Of a DNA stretch of 64,000 nt, positions 42,701-53,848 are shown piece by piece. Within the stretch, counting starts at the first letter, position 1. Every line of letters begins with the position of its first letter. Origin of the DNA: Chionoecetes opilio (Eukaryota; Arthropoda; Malacostraca; Decapoda; Majidae); contig JACEEZ010018908.1 in assembly GCA_016584305.1 (NCBI GenBank), positions 477,434 through 541,433 on the forward strand, read 5' to 3'. The notes beneath the pieces were generated by a model. The model saw only the letters and a program-made list of their open reading frames with translations. It was not told the DNA's origin and ran no database searches. A program made the translations under genes and the position numbers.

Positions 42701-43837
42701 GTGCGCACCGAGATGGTTCATGGTAAGTATCATATCGGGTGCCTTGATAGGGTTCCTTAATGTCATGTTATAATTCAACTAGAATACTTTGTATAAAGTA
42801 TTGAAAGTTAGCAACTTGTAATGGCCAGTGCACTCATCTTCTGACTGAGATGTCGAGGGTTTCATTCCCTAGTCAGACAAGACCTTTTGGATTTTTGTTT
42901 TTGTAGACATGTTTGGGAGAAGGCCTTATGTATGAGAATAGATTATTCTTTTCATAGGTATTTCTCTGCTTTATGTTACCATGGGAATTAACACTAAAAG
43001 GAGGCAGTCTTCCAATCCACACACCCTTGTCTCTTGTACTTACCTCCTACAACACGCGGGAAATATAGAGATCAACATTGCCTCGTGTCCCGGGGCTGGC
43101 TGTATGGTTAACTACTGAGGCTGACTGTACCAGAGTAATTTTACCACAATGTATTGAGCTGTAGGGTCATCACACCCCTACGTTGCAAATTTGAAATTTG
43201 TAAATTTATTAGTTTTTTTGTGAAATGAAATTTTTTTTGAGAGAGGGGTGGGGGGGGTTAAGAATATATTTCTTGAAGTTTAAATCCAATTGTAGCATTG
43301 TTGTTTTGCGTGCTTAGAAAGTGTGAATTGCAAATTGTTTTCAGTGTTGAGTGAGTAAGGTGGTCTGTATGGTGCCAGCCCACGTGTTGGGGAGGAGGCT
43401 GGATGTGGGAATAGAATAATGATCATTACTTATGCATTCCTTGGTCAGTCCTCTCAAGCAAGCTATACTATGTCATTCCTACACTTTTTTAACCACATTG
43501 TTCCTCATACATGCACACCGTCTCACTTATACTTTTGTTCCCAAACGCTTCATTTCCAGTGCATCTATCCTTTTCCTTGACCACGGACCATTGCAACCAT
43601 ACAGAATAATTAGCATGTTAATCTCAAACTTAGTATTAGATCAAAATTGATGTATTGGTAATGCCAACCTGTGTTTCAGAGTACAACAACTTAAGTACAT
43701 CACTCCGAGAATACCTCAAAAAGTTTGCCGAGAGCAAGAAGGTGGTGCGGGATGAAGACATCAAAGAATTCTTTACTCAGCTGGCAGCCAACAAGAAGCA
43801 AAAACCAAACTCAATCCCTAAGCTGTTTTGCAGATGA
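34879..43837 (+). CDS. UBR7: UBR7, UBR-box and PHD-finger protein (putative E3 ubiquitin ligase)
   Basis: UBR7-type proteins bind/ubiquitinate chromatin targets; histone H2B ubiquitination is reported for the human orthologue. Exons: 34879-35010, 37496-37635, 38526-38586, 38745-38894, 40394-40496, 40717-40892, 41105-41222, 42336-42436, 42554-42722 and 43680-43837. The phases match throughout, giving 435 aa (human 425). The UBR zinc box is at ~46-113 (ALYACMTC, GVCLACSYHCHEDHDLVELY, FRCDCGNSKF). An atypical PHD finger is at ~129-190 (YCTCQRPYPDPEDPNEDEMI, QCCLCEDWYHG, MICSQCLPKHQF). A Glu/Lys/Val repeat linker is at ~196-250, and the conserved C-terminal part follows (ASSWRQQLCACDSCK, YNNLSTSLREYLKKFAESKK). 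Intron 2 uses a GC donor (AAGAG/GCAAGT). Intron 1 holds satellites; introns 4 and 7 hold MITEs and a LINE end. Confidence 0.95.
35016..35981. repeat. (CATAC)-rich ~29-bp minisatellite in UBR7 intron 1, array 1
   Basis: Unit CATACCATACCAGCCTCCCC plus ACAGC, starting 5 bases after the exon 1 donor. At least 25 units, with CCATA expansions. Because few stops occur, frames of up to 361 codons run out of UBR7 exon 1 into it; these are not real. Confidence 0.95.
35982..36322. mobile_element. 341-bp TIR element inserted in the satellite
   Basis: TGGAACTGTCGCCGA at the left; the right end at 36311-36322 is inverted TGGAACTGTCGT. An internal inverted copy at about 36055-36073 (TCGGCGACAGTTCCA) pairs with the left end as a 92-bp hairpin. 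Contains a short TTAGGT run. Satellite lies on both sides. Confidence 0.6.
36323..36716. repeat. minisatellite in UBR7 intron 1, array 2
   Basis: Units CATACCAGCCTCACCACAAC and CATACCACCAACATCACAAC, related to array 1 (CACAAC in place of CACAGC). Confidence 0.95.
36717..36744. repeat. (TAA)n microsatellite
   Basis: About eight TAA units. The next ~750 bp to UBR7 exon 2 hold nothing recognised. Confidence 0.85.
37636..37641 (+). promoter_or_regulatory. UBR7: GC-AG splice donor of UBR7 intron 2
   Basis: The exon ends AAGAG and the intron starts GCAAGT. With acceptor TTTCAG at 38520-38525 the Arg codon is rebuilt as AG+G, giving YTKRNFRCDCG as in other UBR7 proteins. The nearest GT (37640) shifts the frame. 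Confidence 0.85.
37690..37920 (-). mobile_element. tRNA-derived SINE in UBR7 intron 2
   Basis: The minus-strand head (37918 downwards) has TGGCACAGTGGTAAAGTTAT as box A and CAGTTTTGAGCCCC as a decayed box B. The body runs through AGCCAACCTCCAGCTATTAC. Body similarity to 42815-43140 is likely but was not aligned. Confidence 0.55.
38926..39138 (+). mobile_element. piggyBac-like MITE, copy 10
   Basis: TTAA-flanked, complete, only 31 bases downstream of the UBR7 exon 4 donor. Confidence 0.9.
39360..40072. repeat. ~50-bp minisatellite in UBR7 intron 4
   Basis: Unit: CACCACCTCGCTATATCCTC, CCCACCACAACCTCCTAGCC, ATGTCCTCTAT. About 14 copies with internal deletions and a CTAGCTATATCC variant. Confidence 0.95.
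41239..41497 (+). mobile_element. LINE 3' end (family F), plus strand, in UBR7 intron 7
   Basis: Begins ~15 bases after the exon 7 donor. Codes NPLAARPYEGDCRREGHRIM, MNDWNELSHQVVNAESIG and FKRSLDKFMDRDERWM with a stop at 41423-41425, then the conserved 3' UTR and a TTATTTTCTTATG end. This is the best-preserved copy of the family in the window and shows what the 15.8-kb minisatellite unit encoded. Confidence 0.8.
41875..42089 (+). mobile_element. piggyBac-like MITE, copy 11
   Basis: TTAA-flanked, CCCCTTCACGCCCAGATC left end and GGGTCTCAAGGGG right end. UBR7 intron 7. Confidence 0.9.
42815..43140 (+). mobile_element. tRNA-like SINE in UBR7 intron 9
   Basis: TAATGGCCAGTGCACTCATC (box A-like) and GAGGGTTTCATTCCC (box B-like), then a body with GTTTGGGAGAAGGCCTTATG also seen near 20970. 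Confidence 0.5.
43490..43640 (-). pseudogene. possible LINE thumb-domain fragment
   Basis: The minus frame reads ILYGCNGPWSRKRIDALEMK with later stops, resembling the post-RT LYG.EAW...R..ALEM segment of decapod LINEs. Weak and short. Confidence 0.35.
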
Positions 43838-44059
43838 ATCTTCAATGCATGACGGTATGATTTATCAAATCAAGAAGTTTTATGATTAAGATGAAATAAC
43901 ATGTTCAGTAGTTGTTGTAGGTGCAGTGATAATTCAAAATCAGATATTGATGTTGCTCAAGTCAACATGGATTATTTAATTTATTACAGTAAGATGCCCT
44001 TAGAATTAGACTCCCATTAAAGTACAATATTTTGAAACAATGGAAAATTCAATTGGAGC

Positions 44060-44215
44060 AAGCTTTGGTTGGCAAAATGCTTGCTGGTGGCTGGGATTCG
44101 ACCCTTGAACAACAAATACAAAGAGTAAGTGTTGCTGATAGCCTTCAGTGATAATTGATGGCCCAGGCAAACTGTCAGCCTGCTAATTCACTGCACCATC
44201 AGCCAAAAACCCTCG
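44060..44215 (-). mobile_element. tRNA-like SINE fragment
   Basis: Minus strand GGCTGATGGTGCAGTGAATT (box A-like) and, beyond an insertion, GGGTCGAATCCC (box B). Within the UBR7 3' UTR if the signal at 44785 is used. Confidence 0.5.
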
Positions 44216-44784
44216 AAGGTCAGTCTATACCCAGCTTGTGGTCAAAGCCGCATGATGCTTTAGGTGTCAAGCATTTAATCCTGGGATGCTAGTGTTAGTA
44301 GTGTCATGTCCTGCTTGTGTCAGTTTGTTCCTGTATTCAATGTTTACTTTCTGCTTGACTTCAAAGGCAAACTCAAGAGACACAAAGAAAGAAAATAAGT
44401 GCCTTTAAAGCCTGTTTATAGAAATGACTCGTACCCTCCTAATCTTCTCCTCATGCTAAGGGAAAACAAATAAGCTAAGGACAGGAAGAATTCATGTAAC
44501 AATTTTTTTCTCTTCTTTTTCAATATCCCAAAATTGGCTACAAACATCAAAATTTATTCCTATCCTTTTATTGTAAGGTCAGGACAGTCCGTCAAAGCTC
44601 ACCAACAAATAGAAAGATGATAGATTTTTTCAGTTCGACTCTTACGTGGCCTGTCTCCTCATTTAGATAAGTTTGTAACATTTCCAGTATTTTTAAACTT
44701 CCTTTCTTGGAGCTCCACTTTCTCTTGTTATAGCAATGTTCATTATTCCATATACATTTCCAGTTTTTTATACTTTAAGGACTG

Positions 44785-44790
44785 AATAAA
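44785..44790 (+). terminator. UBR7: AATAAA polyadenylation signal, likely UBR7
   Basis: Canonical hexamer about 950 bases after the UBR7 stop, before the converging SSR1 3' end. Confidence 0.4.
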
Positions 44791-44894
44791 GAATCCAAAC
44801 TACCACCACTGTAATAACTTGCATTTTGAAATACAGCTGGGAATGCTACTGTGAATTTCTATATTATGAACGGTTTAGTTAAGATGTTAAAACA

Positions 44895-45125
44895 CCTATG
44901 AAAGACTCTTGGCTGCATTGGTGAGAACCCGTTACCCCAGGACACGCTGCTAGTGTGAAATCTCAGTTACTACAATTCCTTTCCCCAGATACCCATTTAT
45001 CAACCCCAAAAGGGGGGGATTAGAACAGCTGGTTTGGCTGGTCGCCGACTTGCCCTGGCCCGGATTCAAACCAAGGCCCGCAGATTCGTAGCTAGGCGCG
45101 CTAGCCACTACACCACTGAGGCGAC
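44895..45125 (-). mobile_element. tRNA-derived SINE
   Basis: Minus-strand head with TGGTGTAGTGGCTAGCGCGC (box A) and GGTTTGAATCCGGGC (box B), then a tRNA-unrelated body (AGGGCAAGTCGGCGACC, CCAAAAGGGG region). Good box sequences suggest a relatively young copy. Confidence 0.7.
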
Positions 45126-45401
45126 AAAGTTTAGTTTGCTAAGCTACCATAGAAAAGGCCTTTCACTTCACTGAAAAACTTTGAAAAGCTTATCACTGGC
45201 ATACTATCCCAGCCCCGCCTAAATAATGTATGCCATAAATTAAATACCAGATTTATCCCCACTCCTGTTATTCAGTCTTCTACTATACCACTGAATTCAT
45301 GTTAGCACTTACACTACCTCAACAATTGGTGGCTACGAAATATAACAATCTCTCAAAGATCACAACTGAATTAATGATACCATATTACTGTATGGAAAAG
45401 T

Positions 45402-45407
45402 TTTATT
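45402..45407 (-). terminator. SSR1: AATAAA polyadenylation signal, likely SSR1
   Basis: Reverse-strand AATAAA about 510 bases past the SSR1 stop at 45913. Confidence 0.4.
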
Positions 45408-45912
45408 TATCCTTATAGGCATATTTGAAAATATTTCTTACAAACTGGTGATCATGTAAAAAGCAAAGTAAATCTTAACGGTAAACTTTTCCACATCCCC
45501 ACCACTCACTAATGCCCCCAAGGCAATCTTTAGATGTGATCACTTACTACAAGGAAGAAAATGAATGTAAATGAATGTTGTGAGCAGATGGCAACTAAGT
45601 CACCACACCTGAAGATCACCCTGGGGGCCCTAGTGTATAGTGGCCGGGGGCGGGGTGCAAAGTAACAACATGAGCCACAATACTGAGAATCTACTGCAAG
45701 AGAGAACGTCTATGAAATCTAAGAGTGATGAAACCATCACCAGTAACACCACATCCCATGTAATCAACAATACAAAATCACACCTGATGTTATCATTATT
45801 CTTCCAATTTGAATCTGTGAGCTGCTTTCTTTCTTCCATACCATCAAGCTTCTCAAGCTGATGGTTATTTGAAGCAGTTAACTGGACATAATCCTTAGAA
45901 AGCTCATAAGCT

Positions 45913-48900
45913 TTACTTAGAACTAGCGACACGCTTAGCCTTCCTTGTCCTTGGTGACGTCCGGGGAGTTTTCTCTGCAAGTGTTAAAAATGCATTAGTC
46001 ATGTTCTGATGTCCCACTTTGCCCCAAATGGGAGAACTCAAATCATACACACAAATGTAAGCATTAACCCCTTCACACCCAGATCTTTCCTTTGCTATAT
46101 AAAATTGACTTGTTATCCATAAAATTACGAAAAGTGAATGAATATACATACCAAATTGTGGACAAGGATACTAAACAGGTCATATCTCTAAAATATTGCT
46201 TATATTCACTAAAGTGTCTAATAGTAGCCAAATTACAATGGAAATTACGTTCTGGGCCTCAAAGGGTTAAATACTATTTGCTTCCTTATCCTTTTTACAT
46301 GTTGACTTTCCAAATTGACCCTCTAGCTCATAGAGATGAACCTCTAATCACAGGCGTAACTATAAAAAATCCTACTTATTTGCTGTCAGGTATGGTTAAG
46401 TATATTTGTGCTACAGTGTGTTTGGGTTATTCAAAGAGTGAATACTATCGGGTGAACACGAGTGGTAGGTTTCTATCAATGTTTGGTGGAAAGATTAGGT
46501 CAAGGAAGCAATAGATCAGAAGGGAAGCAAGTCTTGACATGCTTCATAATTTTATGTTCCCAAAACTCTTGAAGACTGTACACAGCAGGTAAGGGAAACC
46601 AGAAGAGTATGTAGAATGTAAAAGTGAGTGAAATGGGTGATCAAACAAATTGGGAAAAAAATAAAAGGAAATGGATCGAACAATGGAAAGTAATAAGTGA
46701 AGGATAATGGTGGAAATATGCTGAGCGAAAATGAACGAGTTAAAAAATCACTCCAGCCATCATCTTTCACTCTTCATAGACTTACTATTGATCTCATTGA
46801 GGACTTCCTTAGGCAGCCAGTCGTAGTCCACGTCATCACGCTTGCTGGTGCCAACTTCCACGACAGCTTTCTTGCTTCCCTTCTTGCGGCCGAATGAGGA
46901 GAGAAAGTGATGCCCGGCCACAAGCAGCAGCACACTGAAGGCCAGCATGAACACATACAGGAAGAAGGTCTCGCCATCCATGCCCTCGTCAAGCTCAACA
47001 ATACTCACTGTCTGATTGAAAACAGCTTCCAAAAAGTCATTGCCATCCTGGAAGGAGAAATCAGATCACATTTATATTTATGAACACAAATAAAAATATT
47101 TGTAAAATCAGTATCTGACAATGGCATAGCCTCTGTAAGTCAGTAAAACAGTCCAGTGCATGACATATAAAACTTAAGTTACTAATATTTCAATTTCTCT
47201 GTGTTAAGCACCAAATCTGCTCAGATTGGGAAATGGGTTAAGAGATTTCAGCATGTTAAGAACTAGAATATTGTTTACTAACAGCATCATGATAGGCAAG
47301 ATTAACAGTGAGTCCAAGTGGCCGTGCAGCAAAAGCCTCCGCAGGGTAGAAGGAGTACATGACGGTAGCCTCCTGGCGGGGCTTGACAGCACGATTGTAG
47401 GGAATGGCAGTGAAGTTCTGAATGTAGAAATTGAAATCCATAGGGTAGCGGAAGGAGGCGTCAATGGCGTCCAGAGTGAAGTCCCTGTCTCCATTGTTGG
47501 TGAATCCTACAAGGAACTCTACCAGCTTTCCAGCAGGAAGTTCTATAAAGACAAATAAGCAACGCGTTGGTAACAAATTTCATGAAGCTTACATTAAGAT
47601 TTTTGCACACACATGTATATCTTTGTTGTGTTGGTGAAACATACAACAGCCTGTTCATCTGACAGCACAGAGTTAAGAAGGGACTAATGACTTTCAGAAG
47701 AAAACGGAAAAACTTATTAACAGTTGAAACTTTATGGCTAAATACTACCAAATCTTGTCTGTTCTATAAGTAAATAGGAATGTCCTACGTCATGACATCG
47801 TGAAGTAGTTGTCATTCACTATTACTGTTGTACAGACATTAATATTTAGTCTGATTAATATAAAGTTCAATTTGTGAATACAGGCACTCTTAACAGACTT
47901 TTAAATTCCATATCTTAAGAGATACATACAAACCTAACCTAAATACAAATTGAGGTTTTCACTGATATTAAATCACTCCATCACACTTCAGAAGCACTGG
48001 AGTAGAGCCAGTGGTGATGGTAAAAGCAAGAAACATTAAACTAAATCAAATATGCCTTGTAAAATCTACTGTTAAGTATCATTAGTATATGTGTAGTATA
48101 CAAAAAGTTTTTTTTACTATGTAGCTACAGTATTCGGTATAAACAAAAGTAACTAACTTTAACGAACTAGAGATATATAGTTGAGTTGGGGTGAGCGAAA
48201 TCCAAATTGAGGATCATTGCCTCCCTTCCGCTCCTGGGGTCAGTTGAGGCAAAGACAATAGTGCAACAACAACTGCCTAGGTTCTATCTGTGTTTTCTCA
48301 TTTCCATGTCACTTGCCTCTCTTCAGTGGGCACTATGACAGATACAATGCTGAAGAACTATACCTACCCTTCTCTTTCGGTATCTCTATTAGCTCCCCTG
48401 ATAATCCTGCACTCCTGTGTGTGTGTGTGTGTGTGTGTGTGGTGAGTTTGTGCTGGTATAAACCCTTGCTTAAAGATACCAGGAAAGGCATTCAAGACTA
48501 TTCTGTATAACAGCATTTCATAATACAAATATAGTACTGTATTATACATTGTTTTCAAATCAATAAATTTATACAAATTTATGGCATTCAAAAGCAGAGC
48601 AACTTTCTCTGTTAAACACAATGTGTGGTGCTGAGCAGCTGCTCCTAAATGACACATACAAACCAAAACAACCTTAATCAAGAGGCAACTCACCTGTGCC
48701 AGCGCCCACAGGCTTGGTGAAGAACATGATGGTGTCAACATCAGGGGAACCTTTAGCAGCAGCTGCCTCTTCATCCTCTTCCTCTTCCCCTCCATCAGCT
48801 GTTTCCACTTCTGCTCCAGTTCCATCATCCACATTTACTTCATCATCATCAGACAGTTCATCCTCCTCTCCTTCCACCTCATCTTCCTGAGCCCATACTC

Positions 48901-50457
48901 TCATTTGTCCTGCAGCCAAATAGTTGATATATTAGTAGACTTCTGGAATCACCTATAGTCATACTGCATTCATGCTGTGCAAACATAAACAAGAAACTTT
49001 TGAGCAGGATTCAATTCTTTTTTTTTATCCATGTTAAAACCCGCTAAGTAAAATCTCAGCATGTAATACTCTCATTTCTCTTTCACATCTTCCCTGAAAA
49101 GAAATTTCACATATTTCCATCATATAACTGATCTACAACAAATTCCTACTGCTCAAACTAAACTGCCATTGGCTCTTTAATGCATCCTGTCCTTCCTGAC
49201 TTCAAACTCATGGAAAGATTATGCTAGGGTGAATTTTTTGTTCCTTTAAAAATATATTTCAACAGATTAGTATATACTATAAAAGAGAAGAAACTGACAT
49301 ACAAGTATGATGATTCTACATAAATCTAAGTGTTTTTGCAAGACATCAGACTATCCCATTTTAATTTCAGTCAGTGATAATTTCAGGAATATATCACTAA
49401 TTTCAAGTTCTTAACCATTTTTTAAAATCATATTTGCCAGGTTTTGTTGGGATATTCCAAAATTTTTTTGGTTACCAGAGGGTAATAATATCTCTACTAC
49501 ATGCTCGATCATGAATTATACAGAAAACATAAGTATCAAGGCCAGGGTGTAAATGCAGTTATAACTAATACACGATCGGTGGTTTTAAGTATCCTGAAAG
49601 TTTTGATCTCATCATAAGGAGAGGAGTATTTCTTACCCCTACAACAGCAGTCGAAAATGAAATATAACAAGGGGGGTCTGGGGGTTAGGTTACTTAATCA
49701 ATGCCTAGGTTAGGTTAGTGAAATAGCAGGAGGGTCTTGGGAGGGCACAGCCACCCCAGTTATGTTAGGAGAGAATTGGTTGAAACTGCAAATTTACCAA
49801 GGCCAGCAGTGAGAACCCAGTTCTCTTCCATAATTATCAAAAATACATCATGGAAGACACATGGTTATTTATAGTCCACAATTGAACAACCCAAAGAGTA
49901 AACCCAGGTTTGGTCCCGTCAGTGTTAATGACAGTAACACTGAGTCACTGGCCTATAACCAGGTGAGCGTTACTACTCATTTCACTACCAGATTCGCCAG
50001 TTACCTGCTGGGAATTCTATTAATCTATATCTTTCGCTCACATTGTAGTACTCATAGGTGAAGCCTATTTTGAGCACCTGTCTGGGGAGCATATGCACCT
50101 CCCTGCCAGCATTGGGCGGGGGGAATTAACAGGAAATCGAAATCAGAGTTTGGGACAGTGACCTGACAGCCCGCCGGTGGCCAGCTGTCATCTGGCTTGT
50201 GCCTCCATAGGATACCACTGCCACAATATATATGAGCAGGCCATCGTATTGGACCAGCTACGGAGTTAGGGTTTCACAACTAGAGCATATTTTATGGACA
50301 GAGACCAATCATAATGATGGAAAATCTGTAAATCAAATATGAAGCTTTCTTTTGGTAAATCATGAAAAATCCTGTGCTTACCTCCATCCGTTATGGATAC
50401 GATGACTGGGAGGACCAGGAATAACAGAAAGAGAAGCTTTTTCAATCCACCCAACAT
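45913..50457 (-). CDS. SSR1: translocon-associated protein subunit alpha (TRAP-alpha, SSR1)
   Basis: An ER membrane glycoprotein, part of the TRAP complex that sits beside the Sec61 channel. Minus-strand exons 50457-50382, 48909-48694, 47542-47283, 47047-46786 and 45974-45913; phases are consistent, 291 aa (human 286). The N-terminal signal peptide MLGGLKKLLFLLFLVLPVIV is followed by a very acidic luminal stretch (~37-85). The conserved luminal domain is ~98-210 with N-glycosylation sites N140-F-T and N195-Q-T (ASFRYPMDFNFYIQNFTAIP, MYSFYPAEAFAARPLGLTVN). One membrane span lies at ~212-233. The basic cytosolic tail includes DDVDYDWLPKEVLNEIN and a KRVASSK end. The start Met is the one opening the signal peptide; the open frame reaches further upstream but would place 34 hydrophilic residues in front. 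MITE copy 12 lies in intron 4. UBR7 is tail to tail. Confidence 0.95.
46064..46270 (+). mobile_element. piggyBac-like MITE, copy 12
   Basis: TTAA-flanked, about 90 bases upstream of SSR1 exon 5 on the gene's strand. Confidence 0.9.
48417..48442. repeat. (GT)n microsatellite in SSR1 intron 2
   Basis: About 12 GT units. Confidence 0.85.
48910..50375. other. SSR1: SSR1 intron 1
   Basis: No exon or confident repeat. 49675-49730 has a weak TTAGGTTA-like phrase. 50050-50230 is a GC-richer block that may be an unrecognised SINE. Confidence 0.4.
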
Positions 50458-52560
50458 GTTGCAAAGGCTACACACACACACGATATGAAGGAGAAAGTCG
50501 TCACCGCCTCGCCGGTCCGTCGCCACGCCGCCTGGTGTCCTCCGGTGCACCAACACCAAAATACCACGCTGCCAAAGCTCACCTGAAAATTATTTTGACT
50601 TTAGTTTATCTACGCACTTAATACGTATATGGGACTCATATTTAATTTCATGATTATTATTTTTTATCAATTTAATCATTTTATTAGTTGTATTCATGCC
50701 TATCCCAGGTATGCGTGTGTGGTGATGTGGTGAGGGGGCGCCAGGCAGGCCAGCCACACCACCAACGTGGAACTCTCGCTGCCAACACACGCCACACAGC
50801 GGTGGTGGATTTTTTGTTTAATTTGTTTGACAATAAAAGATAATGGAAACAAATAAAATTGTTAATAATTTAGAAGGGTAAGAGAAGTGAAAAGAGGACA
50901 ATAATACGGCAAGAAAGGACGATCACCAGCAGAACATCAGAGTGCCGATCACAAGGCGATAGGCTATGTAGCTACTCCCAAATCGAAGAAATTGCAAAAA
51001 TCCATTTATTTAGGTATTCCACATCACCACCTGAACCAAAGAGAAAGGGATATAAATAATAAGATATAAGACAGATATACAGAGAAGCAGCCAAAAATAA
51101 TATCAAGGATCGATCGAGTGTCGATGTTAAAACCCCCATCACCACGTACAGTACCACCCATGCCCTCGCTACTTTGCTGCTACTGAGAAAGTACACCATT
51201 TGTCTGCAGATACCCATGCTAGCTACAATGTAGTTCCAGAAAAGTGGAAAATAGTCTTGCAGAGTGCGTAGTTCAGTGTGTACACGCATCTAACCACAGT
51301 ATACGTACTACATTTATTAGTAAGAATTAATGCACTGCGCGTCATTAATTGATGTCATGTTTTCAAATTCACTATCATGCAAAACTTGAATGACAAACTT
51401 ACAAAGGGTGCAATTAGAGTAACACTTTGGGAGAGAAAGATGCAGCAAACCTTGTCTCAGCAACCTTCAGATTTTTTTTTCCAAATGAAATGAACCACTT
51501 TTGATGGGTTACGAAAGGGAATATCGGACAACAGCAATAACTAATTAACTACCTAGGTAGCTGATGAAAGCTCTTCTCATTTTCATAGACATGTTGAGGA
51601 CGAGATAGACATACACTGAGCCTTGGGTTGCGTATGCAGAAACAAAGTTATTCTATGACACTAGATGAATTATTCATCATCATCATCTTGATCATACACA
51701 TTGATCAAGATGATGATGAATAATTCATCACCATCCAGTGCTTCCTTCCACTTTAGGGTAAAATACCACATTTTAGAGTATTTAACCCTCTTTAGGGTAG
51801 AACTTTGGTAAATTAAGGCAATGGTAAAATGTTCATTTGATAACATGCTTGTGGTTCTGAGAGTAATCTGACACAAAAGCAGTTATAGGTGCGCAAAGCA
51901 GTTTCATACGTAAACAGTGCTGAAGCTATTTTATATATTTATACATAGAGCATAATCATAGTAAATTGTCAACATAAATGACAATTTGATAAATCTAGGG
52001 TAATTTGTGCGATTTTAGGACGCTTTAGGAAGGGGGGTTTGGGTAAAAGAATATTTACTCGTGGAAGTCCGAAGCCCAGCTGAGATCCAAGGAACACATC
52101 ATCCCAACTCAAGCTCAAGCAGATAAACTTATCAGAAAAGAAGAACTCGTCACTTTGGTCAGTCAGCTGTCACAGCAGTAACATGTGTAAGTAACCTATC
52201 ATGCACTGACAGGGCAAGAACGGATAACTATAATATACATGATTATAACTGGCCGTAGTTGAGTACCTACAATGTCCGTGCAGAAATCTTAAATGCACAT
52301 TACCAATAACTTAACAATATCAGTATTCCCTACCAGATTATGTAATTGGGTAGGTGCCTACAACTTTTCTACTGAATGAAAAATATAATGCAATCTTTTG
52401 TCTCATCAGGCTGGGCTTCCGCGTAATGTGGTGACTGCCCTCTTCAACACTTTAAAGTTCTCGGCATATTGTTCCTTATCACAATTGCGAGGCTTCTACA
52501 GTATCTCCTTCCCAACAAGGACGAGACCTTGACAGACCACTCCCACAGCACACAAAACAG
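50458..52560. other. intergenic between SSR1 and the ChaC gene
   Basis: The two genes diverge here, so promoters of both should lie in this ~3.4-kb spacer (to 53848). A donor-like ACATGT/GTAAGT at 52184 could end a non-coding first exon of the ChaC gene; this is speculative. Confidence 0.35.
51663..51731. repeat. palindrome with ~30-bp arms
   Basis: GATGAATTATTCATCATCAT then CATCTTGATCA pairs with TGATCAAGATGATGATGAAT then AATTCATC across a 7-base loop (TACACAT). One extra CAT unit is in the left arm. Confidence 0.8.
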
Positions 52561-52567
52561 TAAGACA

Positions 52568-52781
52568 TTAACCCCTTGAGACCCAAAATGTAATTTCCAT
52601 TGTAATTTGGGTACCATTAAACGATTTTTAGTGAATATAAGCAATGTTTTATAGATATGACCTGTTTAGTATACTTGTCCTCTTAACTAATTTGGAATAT
52701 TCAGTTACTTTTCGTAATTTTATGGCTCGACAACAGACAATTTTTTATAGCAAAGGAAAGATCTGGGCGTGAAGGGGCTAA
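52568..52781 (-). mobile_element. piggyBac-like MITE, copy 13
   Basis: TTAA at left; the right flank is mutated to CTAA. CCCCTTGAGACCCAAAATG left end. Confidence 0.9.
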
Positions 52782-52904
52782 AAGACCTTATCGGTGTTAA
52801 TTGCTTCCTGTTAGCGGTTGAGACAATAGATACGGCAGCGGTAGGAGTACTTTTTTCATTCTTGGTGGCTAGTGATAGTTTTAAGTGTTTTAGTTGCAGC
52901 GTAA

Positions 52905-52965
52905 GAACATAATTTAGCTACAAGAGGCTCTTGGGGTGTGCATGTGGTAGTTCCTGTATTTCTGA
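52905..52965 (-). mobile_element. LINE 3' end fragment (family F)
   Basis: AAGAACATAA tail, GCTACAAGAGGCTCTTGGG, GGTAGTTCCTGT; diverged. Confidence 0.5.
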
Positions 52966-53420
52966 TTTAAACGGATTAACGTTACAAAGCTTTATAATAT
53001 TCCATTCATTCACCCAGAACCATGCTTAGGAAGGTTACTTCTTTTGCTATCATCCTTGGCAAATCTCCATACATACTCCATCTTCTAAAACAGTATGCTA
53101 ACAGGAAAAAAATATATATTTCAGAAACTTTCCATAATGTTGCAAAAGTGACCAATAACTATGCCTTTCAAAGCACTGTTATGTTCCTAAATAATTTTTC
53201 AGCTGTAATTAATTTTCCATAACTGCAAGTCCTGTTATTCCCAAGTCTGAATGTTTTTTCAAGATGCAAAGGAATAATTTATCAGATTTGATCAGGATTA
53301 TGGGCCTGCAAAGATCTCTGACTATATGATATATAACAAGAAATCATGTGCAGTTATGTATTCTAAAGAATGCATAGTTAAAAAAAGAAAGAAAGAAAGA
53401 ATGCAAGAGTTAAAACTCTT

Positions 53421-53552
53421 TTCTTTCAATTTTTTGCTATTAAATACACATTTTGCTGCCTCCACATCCTATCATCAACAACACTTTCTTTCAATTTTTT
53501 GCTATTAAATACACATTTTGCTGCCTCCACATCCTATCATCAACAACACTAT
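53421..53552. repeat. 65-bp direct duplication
   Basis: TTCTTTCAATTTTTTGCTAT through CATCATCAACAACACT occurs twice in tandem with no visible mismatch, so it is recent. Confidence 0.9.
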
Positions 53553-53848
53553 GTAGCAGCAGTGTTTTTGTTTGCTAGTAATGCCAAGGTGATACATTTT
53601 ATAAGAACCTTATTCCTGACCTTAGAAAACTGTTAAGCTTCACAAATATTTACCTCTGCCAACGAAGTTGGAGAGGGGGGTTGGAGAGGGGGGGCTCTAC
53701 TGAGCCCCCCCCCCCTCCCTAGTATACTATGGGATCTCCAGTCTGTAGTTGTGGTGGATATGCAATAGCTTCACATAGGATTAATTCAGCATAGCATCTG
53801 AATGAAAGCTATTTCAAATTACTACTATTTTGTGTGTGGTTTAGGGAG

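Noticed and set aside
47204..47576. Other-strand and other-frame ORFs across 47.2-47.6 kb
   Set aside because: Shadows of SSR1 exon 3, whose minus frame matches TRAP-alpha and has proper splice sites.
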